DNA of 64,000 nt from Shewanella psychromarinicola (GCF_003855155.1 NZ_CP034073.1:3162001-3226000), one strand, 5' to 3'. Counted from the stretch's first letter, positions 17,113-26,176 are shown. Numbers and translations are program-made. Notes: generated by a model from the sequence alone, not told the origin.

Positions 17113-18579
17113 ATGAGCGCTGAAAAATTTAACCTATTTTCATTTCACGGCAAGATGAAAATCATGCATTTAAGCTGGATGGCCTTTTTTATTACTTTTG
17201 TGGTGTGGTTTAACGCTGCCCCGTTAGTCAGCGTGATTGCCGACAGTTTAGGGCTGACGACATCACAGATTAAAACCTTATTGATCCTCAACGTGGCATT
17301 AACGATTCCGGCGCGGATCATCATCGGCATGGTTACCGATAAATATGGCCCAAGGATCACCTATTCTGCCTTGTTGGGGATTTGTTCTATACCTTGTTTT
17401 ATGTTTGCCGTAGCTGATACTTTTGAGCAACTCGCCTTAGCGCGTTTTCTAATTGGTTTTATTGGTGCTGGCTTTGTGGTGGGTATTCGTATGGTAAGCG
17501 AATGGTTCCCAGCAAAAGAGCTCGGCACTGCAGAAGGTATTTATGGCGGTTGGGGTAACTTTGGTTCTGCTGCGGCAGCCTTTACATTACCCGCAGTAGC
17601 GCTTGCTTTTGGTGGTCCTGACGGCTGGCGTTATGCCATTGGGGTTACAGGTTTAATGAGCTTGTTGTTTGCGTTTGTGTATTATTTTAATGTCACTGAT
17701 ACGCCAAAAGGGTCAACCTACTTTAAACCGAAAAAGGGCGGCGGTTTAGAAGTCACCAGTAAAAGTGATTTTGTATTGCTGATCCTGATGAAAGTGCCTA
17801 TGTATGCCACGCTGGCATTGTTGGGCTGGAAGTTATCACCTGCTGGCGTGAGTATGTTTACTCAAGAGACAACTTATCTCATTTACCTTGGCTTAGTGGT
17901 GGTGTTCTTGTTCGATTTTTACCAAACCTATCAAGTGAACAAACACTTATATTCAATAGAGGTACCAGAGTTTGAACGGTATCAATTTAAGCAAGTTGCG
18001 GTATTAAATGTGCTGTATTTCACTACATTTGGATCTGAGTTAGCTGTTGTGTCTATGTTACCGTTATTTTTTGCCGAAACGTTTGACCTGGGGATGGCGC
18101 AAGCCGGTATGTTGGCATCCAGCTATGCCTTTATGAACTTAATGTCTCGTCCTGGTGGTGGCTGGTTAAGTGACAGGTTTGGTCGTAAAACGACTTTATT
18201 AATCCTCACCGCAGGCTTGGCTATCGGTTATTTATCGGTGGCACAAATTGATTCATCATGGTCATTACCAATGGCGGTTACCGTTGTAATGGCATGTTCA
18301 TTCTTTGTCCAAGGTGGCGAAGGTGCGGTATTTGCTGCAGTGCCGCTGATTAAACGTCGTTTAACAGGCCAAATAGCTGGCATGACAGGGGCTTATGGTA
18401 ATGTTGGCGCGGTATTTTTCTTAACGGTGTACTCGATAGTCTCTACTCAAGTGTTTTTCTACGTGATTGCAGTCAGTGCCGTATTTGGCTTTGTGACATT
18501 ATTTTTTATGAAAGAACCCAAAGGTCATATTGCTGAAGTGAATGAAAATGGCGAAGTGACATTAATCAGTGTCAGCTAG
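17113..18579 (+). CDS. Nitrate/nitrite transporter (MFS, NNP family)
   Basis: An inner-membrane major facilitator protein of the nitrate/nitrite porter family, 488 residues with about 12 hydrophobic segments. Visible family features are the Arg/Gly-rich [14 protein letters not shown] loop after the second segment, the first nitrate signature region [23 protein letters not shown], and the second in [13 protein letters not shown] near residue 430. A long cytoplasmic insert with KPKKGGG lies around residues 200-220. Its position behind nirBD indicates import of nitrate for assimilation. An AAGGGG ribosome site precedes the ATG. Confidence 0.92.
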   Translation: MSAEKFNLFSFHGKMKIMHLSWMAFFITFVVWFNAAPLVSVIADSLGLTTSQIKTLLILNVALTIPARIIIGMVTDKYGPRITYSALLGICSIPCFMFAVADTFEQLALARFLIGFIGAGFVVGIRMVSEWFPAKELGTAEGIYGGWGNFGSAAAAFTLPAVALAFGGPDGWRYAIGVTGLMSLLFAFVYYFNVTDTPKGSTYFKPKKGGGLEVTSKSDFVLLILMKVPMYATLALLGWKLSPAGVSMFTQETTYLIYLGLVVVFLFDFYQTYQVNKHLYSIEVPEFERYQFKQVAVLNVLYFTTFGSELAVVSMLPLFFAETFDLGMAQAGMLASSYAFMNLMSRPGGGWLSDRFGRKTTLLILTAGLAIGYLSVAQIDSSWSLPMAVTVVMACSFFVQGGEGAVFAAVPLIKRRLTGQIAGMTGAYGNVGAVFFLTVYSIVSTQVFFYVIAVSAVFGFVTLFFMKEPKGHIAEVNENGEVTLISVS

Positions 18580-18680
18580 TGGTGCTTAAGTAAGTAGTTG
18601 CAACCCGCTGCCATTAAAGCTCAAATAGCTTGTGTTCAAGCGGTTTAAGTAAAGCGGTTAATCAAAAAAACGAGGGTTAT

Positions 18681-20468
18681 ATGGCTTCAGAGTCATTACA
18701 ACAAGCGCTTGATCGTACAGAAGATACGCTTCCTTTTGCCGCAACCTTGCAGCTTGTTGTTGGCCAAGCTTCCGACAAAGGCCGTAAATCACAAAATGAA
18801 GATGCGATAGGTATTCGTATTCCTTCAGGTATGCCATTAATGACTAAGGGCGTTGTGAGTGTGATCAGCGATGGCGTTAGCACTGCGGAGGGGGGAGCAC
18901 ATGCTTCTGCTATTAGTGTGAGTAATTTTTTAGCCGATTATTATTCCACTCCTGAGACCTGGAGCGTGCAAACATCTAGTACTAAAGTATTAACCGCATT
19001 GAATCGTTGGTTGTATGGACTCGGGCAAGATTATCGGGATGCCAGACGCGGCTTTGTGTGTACCTTTAGTGCGCTGGTGTTTAAGTCTTGTTCTGTGCAT
19101 ATGCTGCATGTGGGTGATTCACGGATTTACCGTTTTCGCGATGGAGAGTTACTACAATTAAGCCATGATCATAGCACCAATATTAACTCATCAAGCCAAT
19201 ACCTTACCCGTGCATTGGGGATGGACGTTAAATTAGATGTTGATTACAAAACCTTATCGGTCGACGTCGGTGACCTGTATTTATTGACTACCGATGGGGT
19301 TCATGATCTATTAACTGAGTTTGAGATACATAAAAAATTAACTACCTTTAGTCAACAGCATCAGCAATTAACGGATGATACATGTGAACAGTTTTGCCAA
19401 AAATTAATTAGAAAGGCTTTCGATTTAGGCAGTAAAGACAATCTAAGTGCGCAGCTATTAAGTGTTAGCCAATTACCCAAACAAGCTATCGATGATGTGT
19501 ATCACTGTTTATCACAGCAACCATTTCCGCCCCCCTTAAGCGTTGGTATGAAACTCGATGGTTATCAGGTGACCCATATCATTCATCAATCACAGCGTAG
19601 CCAAGTCTATCGGGTGGTGAATGAGCAAGGTCAAATTTTTTGTATGAAAACCCCCTCGATTAATTACATAGACGATGCCGCTTATATAGAGCGATTTATG
19701 TTAGAAAGTTGGACCGGTCAACGGATTAATAGTGCCCATGTGGTCAAGGTGGTCGAGCAGCACAAAACTAAATCGGCACTGTATTATTTAACTGAGTTCT
19801 TAAGCGGAATGAGCCTTGCAGAGTGGTTAACGCAACATAAAAAAGCACCTGTGGAAGATGTGTTACTGCTGCTTAAACAAATCGAATTAGGGGTTAGGGC
19901 ATTTCATCGTCGTGAAACCCTGCATCAAGATTTAAAGCCCGACAATATTTTTATTACCCGAAATGGAGTGGTAAAAATTATTGATTTTGGTTCTTGTTAT
20001 ATTAAAGGCATTGCTGAAATCAGCAGTCCGTTAACCCGATACACTATTTTGGGTACGGCAGATTACACGGCTCCAGAAGTGGTGCTTGGCTATCAAGTTG
20101 ATGGCCGTGCTGATTTATTTTCACTTGCCGTGATTGCCTTTGAAATGTTGGCCGGGCAATTACCTTTTAAAGGCAAATTAGAAAAGTGTCGTAATCGACA
20201 GGACTTTACACGTTTAGAATACGTTAGCGTGCATCTATTAAACCCAATGGTGCCAGAGTGGATCGATTTAGCATTAAAAAAAGCACTCAATATCGAACCA
20301 AGTTTACGTCAAGGGGATACCTGTGAATTACTTCATCAATTAACGACTGCCAGAGTTAATCACACAGCAAAAGATTTTATTCCCATTATTGCCCGCAATC
20401 CTGTACGTTTTTGGCAAGTGATTTCAATCGTGTTGTTTTTATGCCTGCTAGTGTGTTTGTTTAATTAA
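18681..20468 (+). CDS. PP2C phosphatase-Ser/Thr protein kinase fusion
   Basis: A bifunctional signalling protein, 595 residues. Residues about 25-265 are a PP2C phosphatase with its metal-binding acids intact (QNEDAIG, ISDGVSTAEGG, HVGDSRIYRF, TTDGVHDLL, SKDNLSAQLL). Residues about 290-560 are a Hanks-type kinase with the lysine in CMKTP, HQDLKPDN, DFGS and GTADYTAPE. The glycine-rich loop is replaced by HQSQRSQVY, and HRD is HQD, so regulation by activation-loop phosphorylation is unlikely. One membrane helix ends the protein. It sits behind the nitrate transporter, a link seen in other proteobacterial nas clusters; the target is unknown. I choose the ATG at 18681 (GAGGG upstream); an upstream TTG is unlikely. 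Confidence 0.88.
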   Translation: MASESLQQALDRTEDTLPFAATLQLVVGQASDKGRKSQNEDAIGIRIPSGMPLMTKGVVSVISDGVSTAEGGAHASAISVSNFLADYYSTPETWSVQTSSTKVLTALNRWLYGLGQDYRDARRGFVCTFSALVFKSCSVHMLHVGDSRIYRFRDGELLQLSHDHSTNINSSSQYLTRALGMDVKLDVDYKTLSVDVGDLYLLTTDGVHDLLTEFEIHKKLTTFSQQHQQLTDDTCEQFCQKLIRKAFDLGSKDNLSAQLLSVSQLPKQAIDDVYHCLSQQPFPPPLSVGMKLDGYQVTHIIHQSQRSQVYRVVNEQGQIFCMKTPSINYIDDAAYIERFMLESWTGQRINSAHVVKVVEQHKTKSALYYLTEFLSGMSLAEWLTQHKKAPVEDVLLLLKQIELGVRAFHRRETLHQDLKPDNIFITRNGVVKIIDFGSCYIKGIAEISSPLTRYTILGTADYTAPEVVLGYQVDGRADLFSLAVIAFEMLAGQLPFKGKLEKCRNRQDFTRLEYVSVHLLNPMVPEWIDLALKKALNIEPSLRQGDTCELLHQLTTARVNHTAKDFIPIIARNPVRFWQVISIVLFLCLLVCLFN

Positions 20469-20810
20469 CCATCCTGCACAATAAAACATTCTTATTATAT
20501 GGCATTATCACATGGGATTATTACATGGAATAATAATGAGTTACGGGTTGGAAATAGATGTATTTTTAACTTTCGATATACACTTTCTCCCGATCCTATT
20601 TAATCTCGAATCAGTCTACGTTACAGGGCGACCGCATGAGTGCTTAATAATTCACCTATGTGATGAAGGTGGACTCGATTGCATTAATCCGCGCTTGTTT
20701 TCAGCTTAACGGCCGTACAATTATTGAATGTTTATCGGACAATTTGTGAGTGAAAAACGTTCATGCGGTTGCCCTGGTCTACGTTACCTATATTTAACTT
20801 ATTGTTATTT
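20469..20810. other. Gene-free region after the kinase/phosphatase gene
   Basis: I see no supported gene here. A 65-codon open frame near 20512-20709 has no ribosome site or recognisable composition. No clear terminator follows the kinase gene. Confidence 0.4.
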
Positions 20811-20877
20811 GAACTTTTGAACTTTAGAACTTTAGATGTTTAATGCCTATCCTCCTATCCTCCTATCCTCCTATCCT
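20811..20877. repeat. Two adjacent octamer tandem arrays
   Basis: GAACTTTT followed by GAACTTTA twice lies at 20811-20834, and CCTATCCT is repeated four times perfectly at 20846-20877. Both arrays have an 8-bp period and lie only 11 bases apart. They are upstream of the decayed curlin gene. Eight is not a multiple of three, so copy changes would shift a frame or alter promoter spacing, but no promoter is obvious. Confidence 0.9.
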
Positions 20878-20897
20878 TATAGCTTTGCTTTAGCTAA

Positions 20898-21137
20898 GAT
20901 ATAAGTAATGTTGATGAGTTAGCTTTAATAGGTAATCAAGCCAATATAAATCAACTTGGCGATGAACTGTTGGTTAACCTAAATAAACTCGGTAGCAATA
21001 ATCAGTTTATTTCCACTCAATCAGGCTTTCATCATGTGGAATGACTTAATCCGTTTGGCTCAGACTGCTGCGGATAATACTGCTAATGTCACCCAATTTG
21101 CGACGATAACTCTGTTACTGTTGTTCAAGGCGTGTAG
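20898..21137 (+). pseudogene. Decayed curlin (CsgA/CsgB-like) gene
   Basis: Curlin subunits are secreted amyloid proteins built from repeats of the form Nx(A/S)xIxQxGxxN. One frame here reads NQANINQLG, then NKLGSNNQFISTQSG, and hits a TGA near 21043. Another frame continues LIRLAQTAADNTANVTQF, and a third ends DDNSVTVVQGV before a TAG at 21135. These are successive curlin repeats broken by at least two frameshifts, and there is no signal peptide or start. The intact CsgD-like regulator starts 137 bases downstream, the gene expected beside curlin genes. No functional csgA, csgB or csgEFG is visible in the window. Confidence 0.78.
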
Positions 21138-21274
21138 TACAAAAGGCTAACTAAGGGCGCGCAAGCACCCTTTAGGCTAATTGTTATACAGTAATCCACT
21201 TGTTAGACTCATTCACATTGATACGGACTTAGTTTCAATATACCACTGCTATTCATACCACTGGAGTGTTTGGA

Positions 21275-21907
21275 ATGTTTAAAGTCGAAAATTGGATGAT
21301 CGTATCGCGGTCACAGTTGTTAATTGATTTACTCGATTCTCGCTGGCCACAAGAGTTTTTGGTTAAATTAGCTAAAGCCCAACCAAGTAACATGTCGAAA
21401 CTATTGTCTACACAAACCAATTCAATGGTTATTTTCGATTTAGCAACGATTGATCTTCAACAAGCATATCAACTGCAGCGCGTTATTGAGCGTGAGTATT
21501 TTGGTGTGCGTACTGTGTTTATAAATTTCCCAAAACAGGTTGATGCAACATTTTTAATTCATCCATCGACCACCACAGGCGTGTTTTATACCAATGCGAG
21601 TTTAGCTGATGTAAGTGCTGGTTTGAATGAAATTATCAAAGGTCGTAGCGTGATCCCTCAAGATCTATCTCAATCATTAATGGGTATGGATAATGAAGAT
21701 GAAAGCGATCAACTGACTATTCGTGAGCGTGAGGTATTACAAACGTTATTGTCTGGTAGCACCAATCTTGATATTGCGAATCAACTCTTTGTCAGTGAAT
21801 CAACCATTAAGACTCATCTATATCGCGCGTTCCGTAAGATTGGTGTTTCTAGCCGAGGGCAAGCCATTGCTTGGGCACAAACTCACATGCATGAGGTAAG
21901 AGTGTGA
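21275..21907 (+). CDS. csgD: CsgD-like LuxR/FixJ-family regulator
   Basis: CsgD activates curli and biofilm matrix genes. The 210-residue protein has an N-terminal receiver-like domain without an obvious phospho-acceptor and a C-terminal LuxR helix-turn-helix (about 145-205). The stretch SESTIKTHLYRAFRKIGVSS followed by RGQAIAWAQ closely resembles E. coli CsgD. I prefer the ATG at 21275 with GGAG 8 bases upstream over the in-frame GTG at 21266, which overlaps that site. Its neighbour is a decayed curlin gene, so its remaining targets must lie elsewhere. VpsT-like regulators are an alternative label within the same family. Confidence 0.75.
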   Translation: MFKVENWMIVSRSQLLIDLLDSRWPQEFLVKLAKAQPSNMSKLLSTQTNSMVIFDLATIDLQQAYQLQRVIEREYFGVRTVFINFPKQVDATFLIHPSTTTGVFYTNASLADVSAGLNEIIKGRSVIPQDLSQSLMGMDNEDESDQLTIREREVLQTLLSGSTNLDIANQLFVSESTIKTHLYRAFRKIGVSSRGQAIAWAQTHMHEVRV

Positions 21908-22051
21908 TATCTCCGCAAAGTCGTCAAAGAATATCAAGCAAAAACACTTGAAGATGCTCAAGGCAATAGTTTGTTGGCTAATTCCCGCTGCATGGCCATA
22001 TAGTTAATACGATGGGGCGATATGTATTTATTGAAGATAAAGCTAAATAGT
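21908..22051. other. Short coding-like fragments after csgD
   Basis: The csgD stop is followed directly by an open stretch reading YLRKVVKEYQAKTLEDAQGN to a TAG near 22005, and another frame reads NTMGRYVFIEDKAK to a TAG near 22050. Both have normal codon use but no start or ribosome site. They may be remains of a decayed downstream gene. I could not match them to csgE, csgF or csgG. Confidence 0.3.
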
Positions 22052-22090
22052 GACAAAAAAAAGGATATCAAATTGATATCCTTTTTTTGT
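22052..22090. terminator. Bidirectional terminator between csgD and the M61 peptidase gene
   Basis: AAAAAAAAGGATATCAA and TTGATATCCTTTTTTT pair almost without a loop, giving a T-run on both strands. It can serve csgD (plus strand) and the peptidase gene (minus strand). Confidence 0.88.
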
Positions 22091-22110
22091 CAATGTTAGA
22101 TCCGAATGCT

Positions 22111-22182
22111 CGGTGTTAACTAAACCTTCGGTGTTAACTAAACCTTCGGTGTTAACTAAACCTTCGGTGTTAACTAAACCAT
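22111..22182. repeat. Four-copy 18-bp tandem repeat over the 3' end of the M61 gene
   Basis: CGGTGTTAACTAAACCTT is present four times head to tail; the last copy ends CCAT instead of CCTT. That last copy contains the final codons and TAA stop of the minus-strand peptidase gene (stop at 22170-22172). The array therefore repeats the end of the reading frame, and the stop, beyond the gene. The coded protein is unchanged. Confidence 0.95.
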
Positions 22183-23927
22183 AGTGCCGTTTTATTCGGT
22201 TGCTCAATCGTGAGTGAAACTGTGTCTAAAGCGGCTGTACAAATGGGCAGTTGTCCTTGCATCAGTTCATCACGTCTAAACCAATGTAGCTTGAGTTGCT
22301 CGCCGATAGTCAAGCTTTGCAATTGCTGCTCAAATTGACTGGTCACTAACAAGTTATCGGCTGCAATCAATAAATCACCCGCACTTAAGCCCGCTTGGTG
22401 TGCTGGACTGTATTGGTTCACACTTAATACTTTTAAACCGAATGACTCTGCTTTTGTTTTAGCGCCAAAGCCAATATTAAAGCCTTTTGCATCACCGCCA
22501 CCTAAATCCGCACTGCCTTCACTTGCACGAAGCGTCATGGTCACCCCAACTTGGGCCAGTAATTCTTTTAAGGGGATATCATGAGTGTTGTTTAAATAAG
22601 CAAATAAATCATCACATGGGCGATCCAGTATGGTTTCAACAATTCGTTGATGACTGAGCGGATCGGTACCAATTTCGGTTAAGCCATATTGTTGCCAAAG
22701 TTGACGCATTACATCATCTAAACTGTTACGCCCCTGAGTTTCAGTGCGAATGGTTAAATCTAAAAACAACCCAAAGAGCGCGCCTTTGGTGTAATAGCTG
22801 ACAATGGCATTGGCGGCATTTTCATCTTGTTTATAAAACTTGGTCCATGCATTAAAACTTGATTGCTTTAAGGTTTGCTTAAAACGACCTTGACCTCGAT
22901 ATACGCGGGTCATAATTTGGCTAAGCAGGGTAAGGTAACCGGCTTGATCAATACAGTGAGACTTAAAGGTGATTAAATCATCGTAATATGAAGTAATGCC
23001 CTCATAAGCCCATAACTGTTCAGTGTAAGACTCTTGGGATAAATCAAACGGGGTAAATTCAGCTGGTTTAATGCGTTTGACATTCCATGAGTGGAAGTAT
23101 TCATGGCTGCACAGTGATAAATAAGTGCGGTAGCCTTTATCTACTGGCGCATCTAATGACTGTGGTAAATCATTACGGGAACACATTAGCGCAGTTGACG
23201 CTTTATGTTCTAAGCCACCAAAACCATTATCCAACACAGTGGTCATAAACACATAGCGTTTAAAGGGCGCTGGAGTGCCAAACAGATTGATTTCGTATTC
23301 ACAAATAGCGCTAAGATCTTTGGCTAAACGGGCCATGTTGGCTCGGTGTTTACCACTTAATACGATATCGTGGGGAACACCTGCTGCGAAAAATGTCTCG
23401 ATGGTGAGTTCGCCCATTTCAACTGGATGATCGATTAAGTCATCATAGTTTTGTGCGCTAAAATCACCAAAGCCAAATTGATCACCTGTGGTTCTGGTCA
23501 TGCTGGTGGCCAGAGTCCAATGAGCCAATTCTGTGAGTGCCGGCTTAGCAATAGTGACGCTATGGGGTTGTGGCTCAAGCCCTTTTGCCGCTAAAAACAC
23601 ACTGCTGCCATTAAAGAAACCGTGGTTGGTGTCAAGATGAGCCGTTCTAACGGATAAATCCCAAGCGTAGATTTGGTAACATAAGCTAATATCACTACCT
23701 TGGTTGTTTAATTGCCAAGTTTGCTTATCTAATTGAGTGACACTCAGCGGTAGTTGGTTTTCTTTGGCATCGATGTTAATGATATTTTTAGCAAAATCTC
23801 GGATCATGTAGCTGCCAGGTAACCATGCCGGTAAATAGAAAACTTGAAATGGGTTTGCGCATGTTAGCGTTAGGGTGACTTCAAATAGGTGTGCTTTGGG
23901 ATCGATCGCATGAATATGGTAATGCAT
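22170..23927 (-). CDS. M61-family metallopeptidase with PDZ domain
   Basis: A zinc aminopeptidase of the glycyl aminopeptidase family, 585 residues, cytosolic (no signal peptide). The zinc site is HEYFH in LCSHEYFHSWNVKRIKP near residue 280, with the downstream glutamate in WAYEGITSYYDD. A PDZ domain occupies about residues 480-560, seen in AGLSAGDLLIAADN. Length and domain order match the family. It stands alone, transcribed away from hinT. Its natural substrates are unknown. Confidence 0.9.
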   Translation of the reverse strand: MHYHIHAIDPKAHLFEVTLTLTCANPFQVFYLPAWLPGSYMIRDFAKNIINIDAKENQLPLSVTQLDKQTWQLNNQGSDISLCYQIYAWDLSVRTAHLDTNHGFFNGSSVFLAAKGLEPQPHSVTIAKPALTELAHWTLATSMTRTTGDQFGFGDFSAQNYDDLIDHPVEMGELTIETFFAAGVPHDIVLSGKHRANMARLAKDLSAICEYEINLFGTPAPFKRYVFMTTVLDNGFGGLEHKASTALMCSRNDLPQSLDAPVDKGYRTYLSLCSHEYFHSWNVKRIKPAEFTPFDLSQESYTEQLWAYEGITSYYDDLITFKSHCIDQAGYLTLLSQIMTRVYRGQGRFKQTLKQSSFNAWTKFYKQDENAANAIVSYYTKGALFGLFLDLTIRTETQGRNSLDDVMRQLWQQYGLTEIGTDPLSHQRIVETILDRPCDDLFAYLNNTHDIPLKELLAQVGVTMTLRASEGSADLGGGDAKGFNIGFGAKTKAESFGLKVLSVNQYSPAHQAGLSAGDLLIAADNLLVTSQFEQQLQSLTIGEQLKLHWFRRDELMQGQLPICTAALDTVSLTIEQPNKTALWFS

Positions 23928-24080
23928 AAAGAATTCCGAATGAGTAGGTGAGTCACAATCAAAACGATTGAGCTATAATCTACAATGCTGCCAAAAATGC
24001 TGACGTTAAGCAAACGAATCGCATTTTGAGTAAAAGATTGGCTATAAACCTAGTTTTTACTGGAGTGATAGATCAAAGAG

Positions 24081-24096
24081 TTGATAGTATTATCAA
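24081..24096. promoter_or_regulatory. Palindrome upstream of hinT
   Basis: TTGATA-GTAT-TATCAA is a perfect 16-bp palindrome 36 bases before the hinT start. It resembles an FNR box, but its half-sites are two bases too far apart. It may be an operator in the divergent hinT/M61 promoter region. Confidence 0.3.
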
Positions 24097-24131
24097 TAGC
24101 AACAATGCAGTTATTTAATGAGGGCACCCAA

Positions 24132-24485
24132 ATGGCCGAAGAAACCATCTTTAGCAAAATTATTCGACGTGAAATTCCAGCTGATATTTTATATCAAGAT
24201 GAGTTAGTCACTGCATTTCGGGATATTGCACCGCAAGCACCGACCCATATTCTCATCATTCCTAACCATTTAATCAGCACCACTAATGAGGTTAAAGCCT
24301 CTGATGAAAAAGCATTAGGGCGGATGATAACGGTTGCATCCAAACTTGCCGATGAAGCGGGGATTGCACAAGACGGTTATCGGTTAATCATGAATTGCAA
24401 CAAACATGGTGGCCAAGAGGTTTATCATATTCATATGCATCTTTTGGGTGGTAAACCATTAGGCCCAATGCTGAGTTGTGGATAA
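24132..24485 (+). CDS. hinT: HIT-family purine nucleoside phosphoramidase (HinT)
   Basis: Hydrolyses adenosine phosphoramidates and acyl-adenylates. The 117-residue protein begins [20 protein letters not shown], the standard bacterial HinT start, and has the histidine triad in [10 protein letters not shown] with GQEVYH before it. The ATG at 24132 has GAGGG upstream; longer in-frame starts (from 24081) add a tail atypical of the family. Its stop overlaps the next start (TAATG), so it forms an operon with two thioesterase genes. Confidence 0.94.
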   Translation: MAEETIFSKIIRREIPADILYQDELVTAFRDIAPQAPTHILIIPNHLISTTNEVKASDEKALGRMITVASKLADEAGIAQDGYRLIMNCNKHGGQEVYHIHMHLLGGKPLGPMLSCG

Positions 24486-24994
24486 TGAAAATTAACAGTG
24501 ATTTTTTTCCGTTAACCGAAGTCGCAAGGCGTTTTGTAAACCAATTAGCTCAATGTCGTCGTTTAGGATTAACCGTGCAAGAAGCCAGCGAGCATCATGT
24601 GCAGATTGAGTTGCCTTATAGCGAAGATATTATTGGTTATCCAGATACTGGGGTTATCCATGGCGGAGTGATCACCACACTCATTGATACCGCATGCGGC
24701 ACTGCAGTTGTGTGCGCCATATTGAAAAAATACCAATCGTTAGAATTGTCACCGACGTTGGATTTACGGGTGGATTACATGAAACCTGCTGAACCTCATA
24801 AATCGGTTTATGCCTTTGCTGAATGTTACCGGCTCTCATCCACTGTGGCTTTTACCCGTGCGATTGCTTATCAAGACAGTATTGATGAACCTATCGCTCA
24901 TGCTGTGGGTTCATTTATGCGCATCAGTCCTGAAATGGTCGGTGAAGCGTTTCGCCAAGCGTTAATGGGGAATTTACCTGAGGTTAAATCATGA
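24485..24994 (+). CDS. PaaI-like hotdog thioesterase (first of two)
   Basis: A predicted acyl-CoA thioesterase of the PaaI/DUF4442 hotdog group, 169 residues. The core motif is GVIHGGVITTLIDTACGTAV near residue 55, followed by the strand LDLRVDYMKPAEP. It overlaps hinT by one base at its start and the next thioesterase by four bases at its end (ATGA). The substrate is not predictable from sequence. Confidence 0.85.
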   Translation: MKINSDFFPLTEVARRFVNQLAQCRRLGLTVQEASEHHVQIELPYSEDIIGYPDTGVIHGGVITTLIDTACGTAVVCAILKKYQSLELSPTLDLRVDYMKPAEPHKSVYAFAECYRLSSTVAFTRAIAYQDSIDEPIAHAVGSFMRISPEMVGEAFRQALMGNLPEVKS

Positions 24995-25458
24995 TTGATC
25001 AAACCAACGAAAGTACACCGGCGTGTTTAGATGTTCAAGATGTGGTGAAACGCGCCATTGAACTGAACGACTATAGTTATCTACTTGAAAAAGTGCCTTA
25101 TTCTCAATTTATTGGTATGTCTGTGGCCCGTTTTGGTGATGAAATGGTATTTAGGCTACCGGCCAAAGATGACAATATTGGCAATCCTATTTTGCCCGCT
25201 ATTCATGGCGGCGTCATTGCTGGGTTTATGGAAATGTCGGCGATTGTACAGTTGATGGTGTTTATGCAGGCCAAGAAAGTACCTAAAATTGTCGATTTCT
25301 CAATTGATTATTTACGCGCAGGTTTGCATCAAGATACCTTTGCTGAATGTAAAATTACCCGTCAAGGTCGTCGGGTGGCAAATGTAAGCATGAACTGCTG
25401 GCAAACCAACCGAAAGCAACTTATTGCCACAGCACGAGCTCATTTTTTATTGGATTAG
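24991..25458 (+). CDS. PaaI-like hotdog thioesterase (second of two)
   Basis: A second hotdog thioesterase, 155 residues, with AIHGGVIAGFMEMSAIVQLM near residue 70 and the strand VDFSIDYLRAGLHQDTFAEC. It is clearly related to its upstream neighbour but divergent, so this is either an old tandem duplication or a pair forming a heteromer. It starts within the stop of the first gene (ATGA), making equal translation likely. Confidence 0.85.
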   Translation: MIDQTNESTPACLDVQDVVKRAIELNDYSYLLEKVPYSQFIGMSVARFGDEMVFRLPAKDDNIGNPILPAIHGGVIAGFMEMSAIVQLMVFMQAKKVPKIVDFSIDYLRAGLHQDTFAECKITRQGRRVANVSMNCWQTNRKQLIATARAHFLLD

Positions 25459-25520
25459 CCATGCCTTAAATCTTTATTAAGCCACGGCTTTAATTGCATC
25501 GGTTTTGAGAGGGATATTGT

Positions 25521-25913
25521 ATGAAACTAGCTTCATTATGGTTTATCGCGACAACATTGCTATTGAGTGCCTGCGCGCATAATACCGCGGGCATCGCAGT
25601 GGATTCTGCGGGGCAAGTGAGGGTTGATAACTCATCGTTTGCTAATGAGGTCGCTGTGGTGGATATTTCAGCTATTATGATCGCTGATTTAATTAAAGCT
25701 TCAGCCTTAATTCAAAGTCAATCGAGTACTGACTTGCGCCTACAATATAAATTCACTTGGTTTGATGCCAGTGGATTGACGGTTGAAGATGAAGCAAGCA
25801 GTTGGAAGTCGATTAAATTACATGGCAAGCAGCAGTTACAAGTCAGTGCGGTTGCCCCCAATGCGCAAGCGACACGATTTGAGATTTATGTGCGTGAAAC
25901 CTTCTCTTATTAA
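25521..25913 (+). CDS. YcfL-type lipoprotein
   Basis: A 130-residue predicted outer-membrane lipoprotein. The signal peptide ends in the lipobox LLSAC at residue 17. The body matches the YcfL (DUF1425) pattern, with LRLQYKFTWFDASGLTVEDE and a C-terminal AVAPNAQATRFEIYVRE. In E. coli ycfL lies between hinT and lpoB; here it also follows hinT closely, which supports the assignment. No lpoB follows. Confidence 0.82.
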   Translation: MKLASLWFIATTLLLSACAHNTAGIAVDSAGQVRVDNSSFANEVAVVDISAIMIADLIKASALIQSQSSTDLRLQYKFTWFDASGLTVEDEASSWKSIKLHGKQQLQVSAVAPNAQATRFEIYVRETFSY

Positions 25914-26042
25914 TATCATCGCGACGTTATTGAAGAGGTTTACGTGATGTGACCAAGCCTGGTAGTTAATAAATTGCATCGTTACGTTATCAAATTGTAT
26001 TTTTGCGAGTGTAATCATACAGGAGTTAGTTTATAATCGTGA

Positions 26043-26133
26043 TCGCCAAGGGGTGTTCAGTAAAACCTGAACTGAGATGTCTGTATGACAAACCCTTAGA
26101 ACCTGATCCGGCTTATACCGGCGTAGGAATGGG
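26043..26133 (+). promoter_or_regulatory. TPP riboswitch (THI element)
   Basis: Contains the conserved THI-box parts in order: AGGGGTG, ACTGAGAT, ACCCTT, GAACCTGATCCGG and the closing ACCGGCGTAGGAA. It precedes a TonB receptor/thiamine uptake operon by about 70 bases. Thiamine pyrophosphate binding should turn the operon off. Confidence 0.95.
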
Positions 26134-26176
26134 CCACACTATCGTTAGGTGCACCTCTTATTCTCTACTCTTGCCG

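Noticed and set aside
20512..20709. 65-codon open frame after the kinase gene
   Set aside because: No ribosome site, no recognisable domain and ordinary intergenic composition.
24081..24096. FNR box before hinT
   Set aside because: The half-sites are separated by 6 rather than 4 bases; kept only as an unspecified palindrome.
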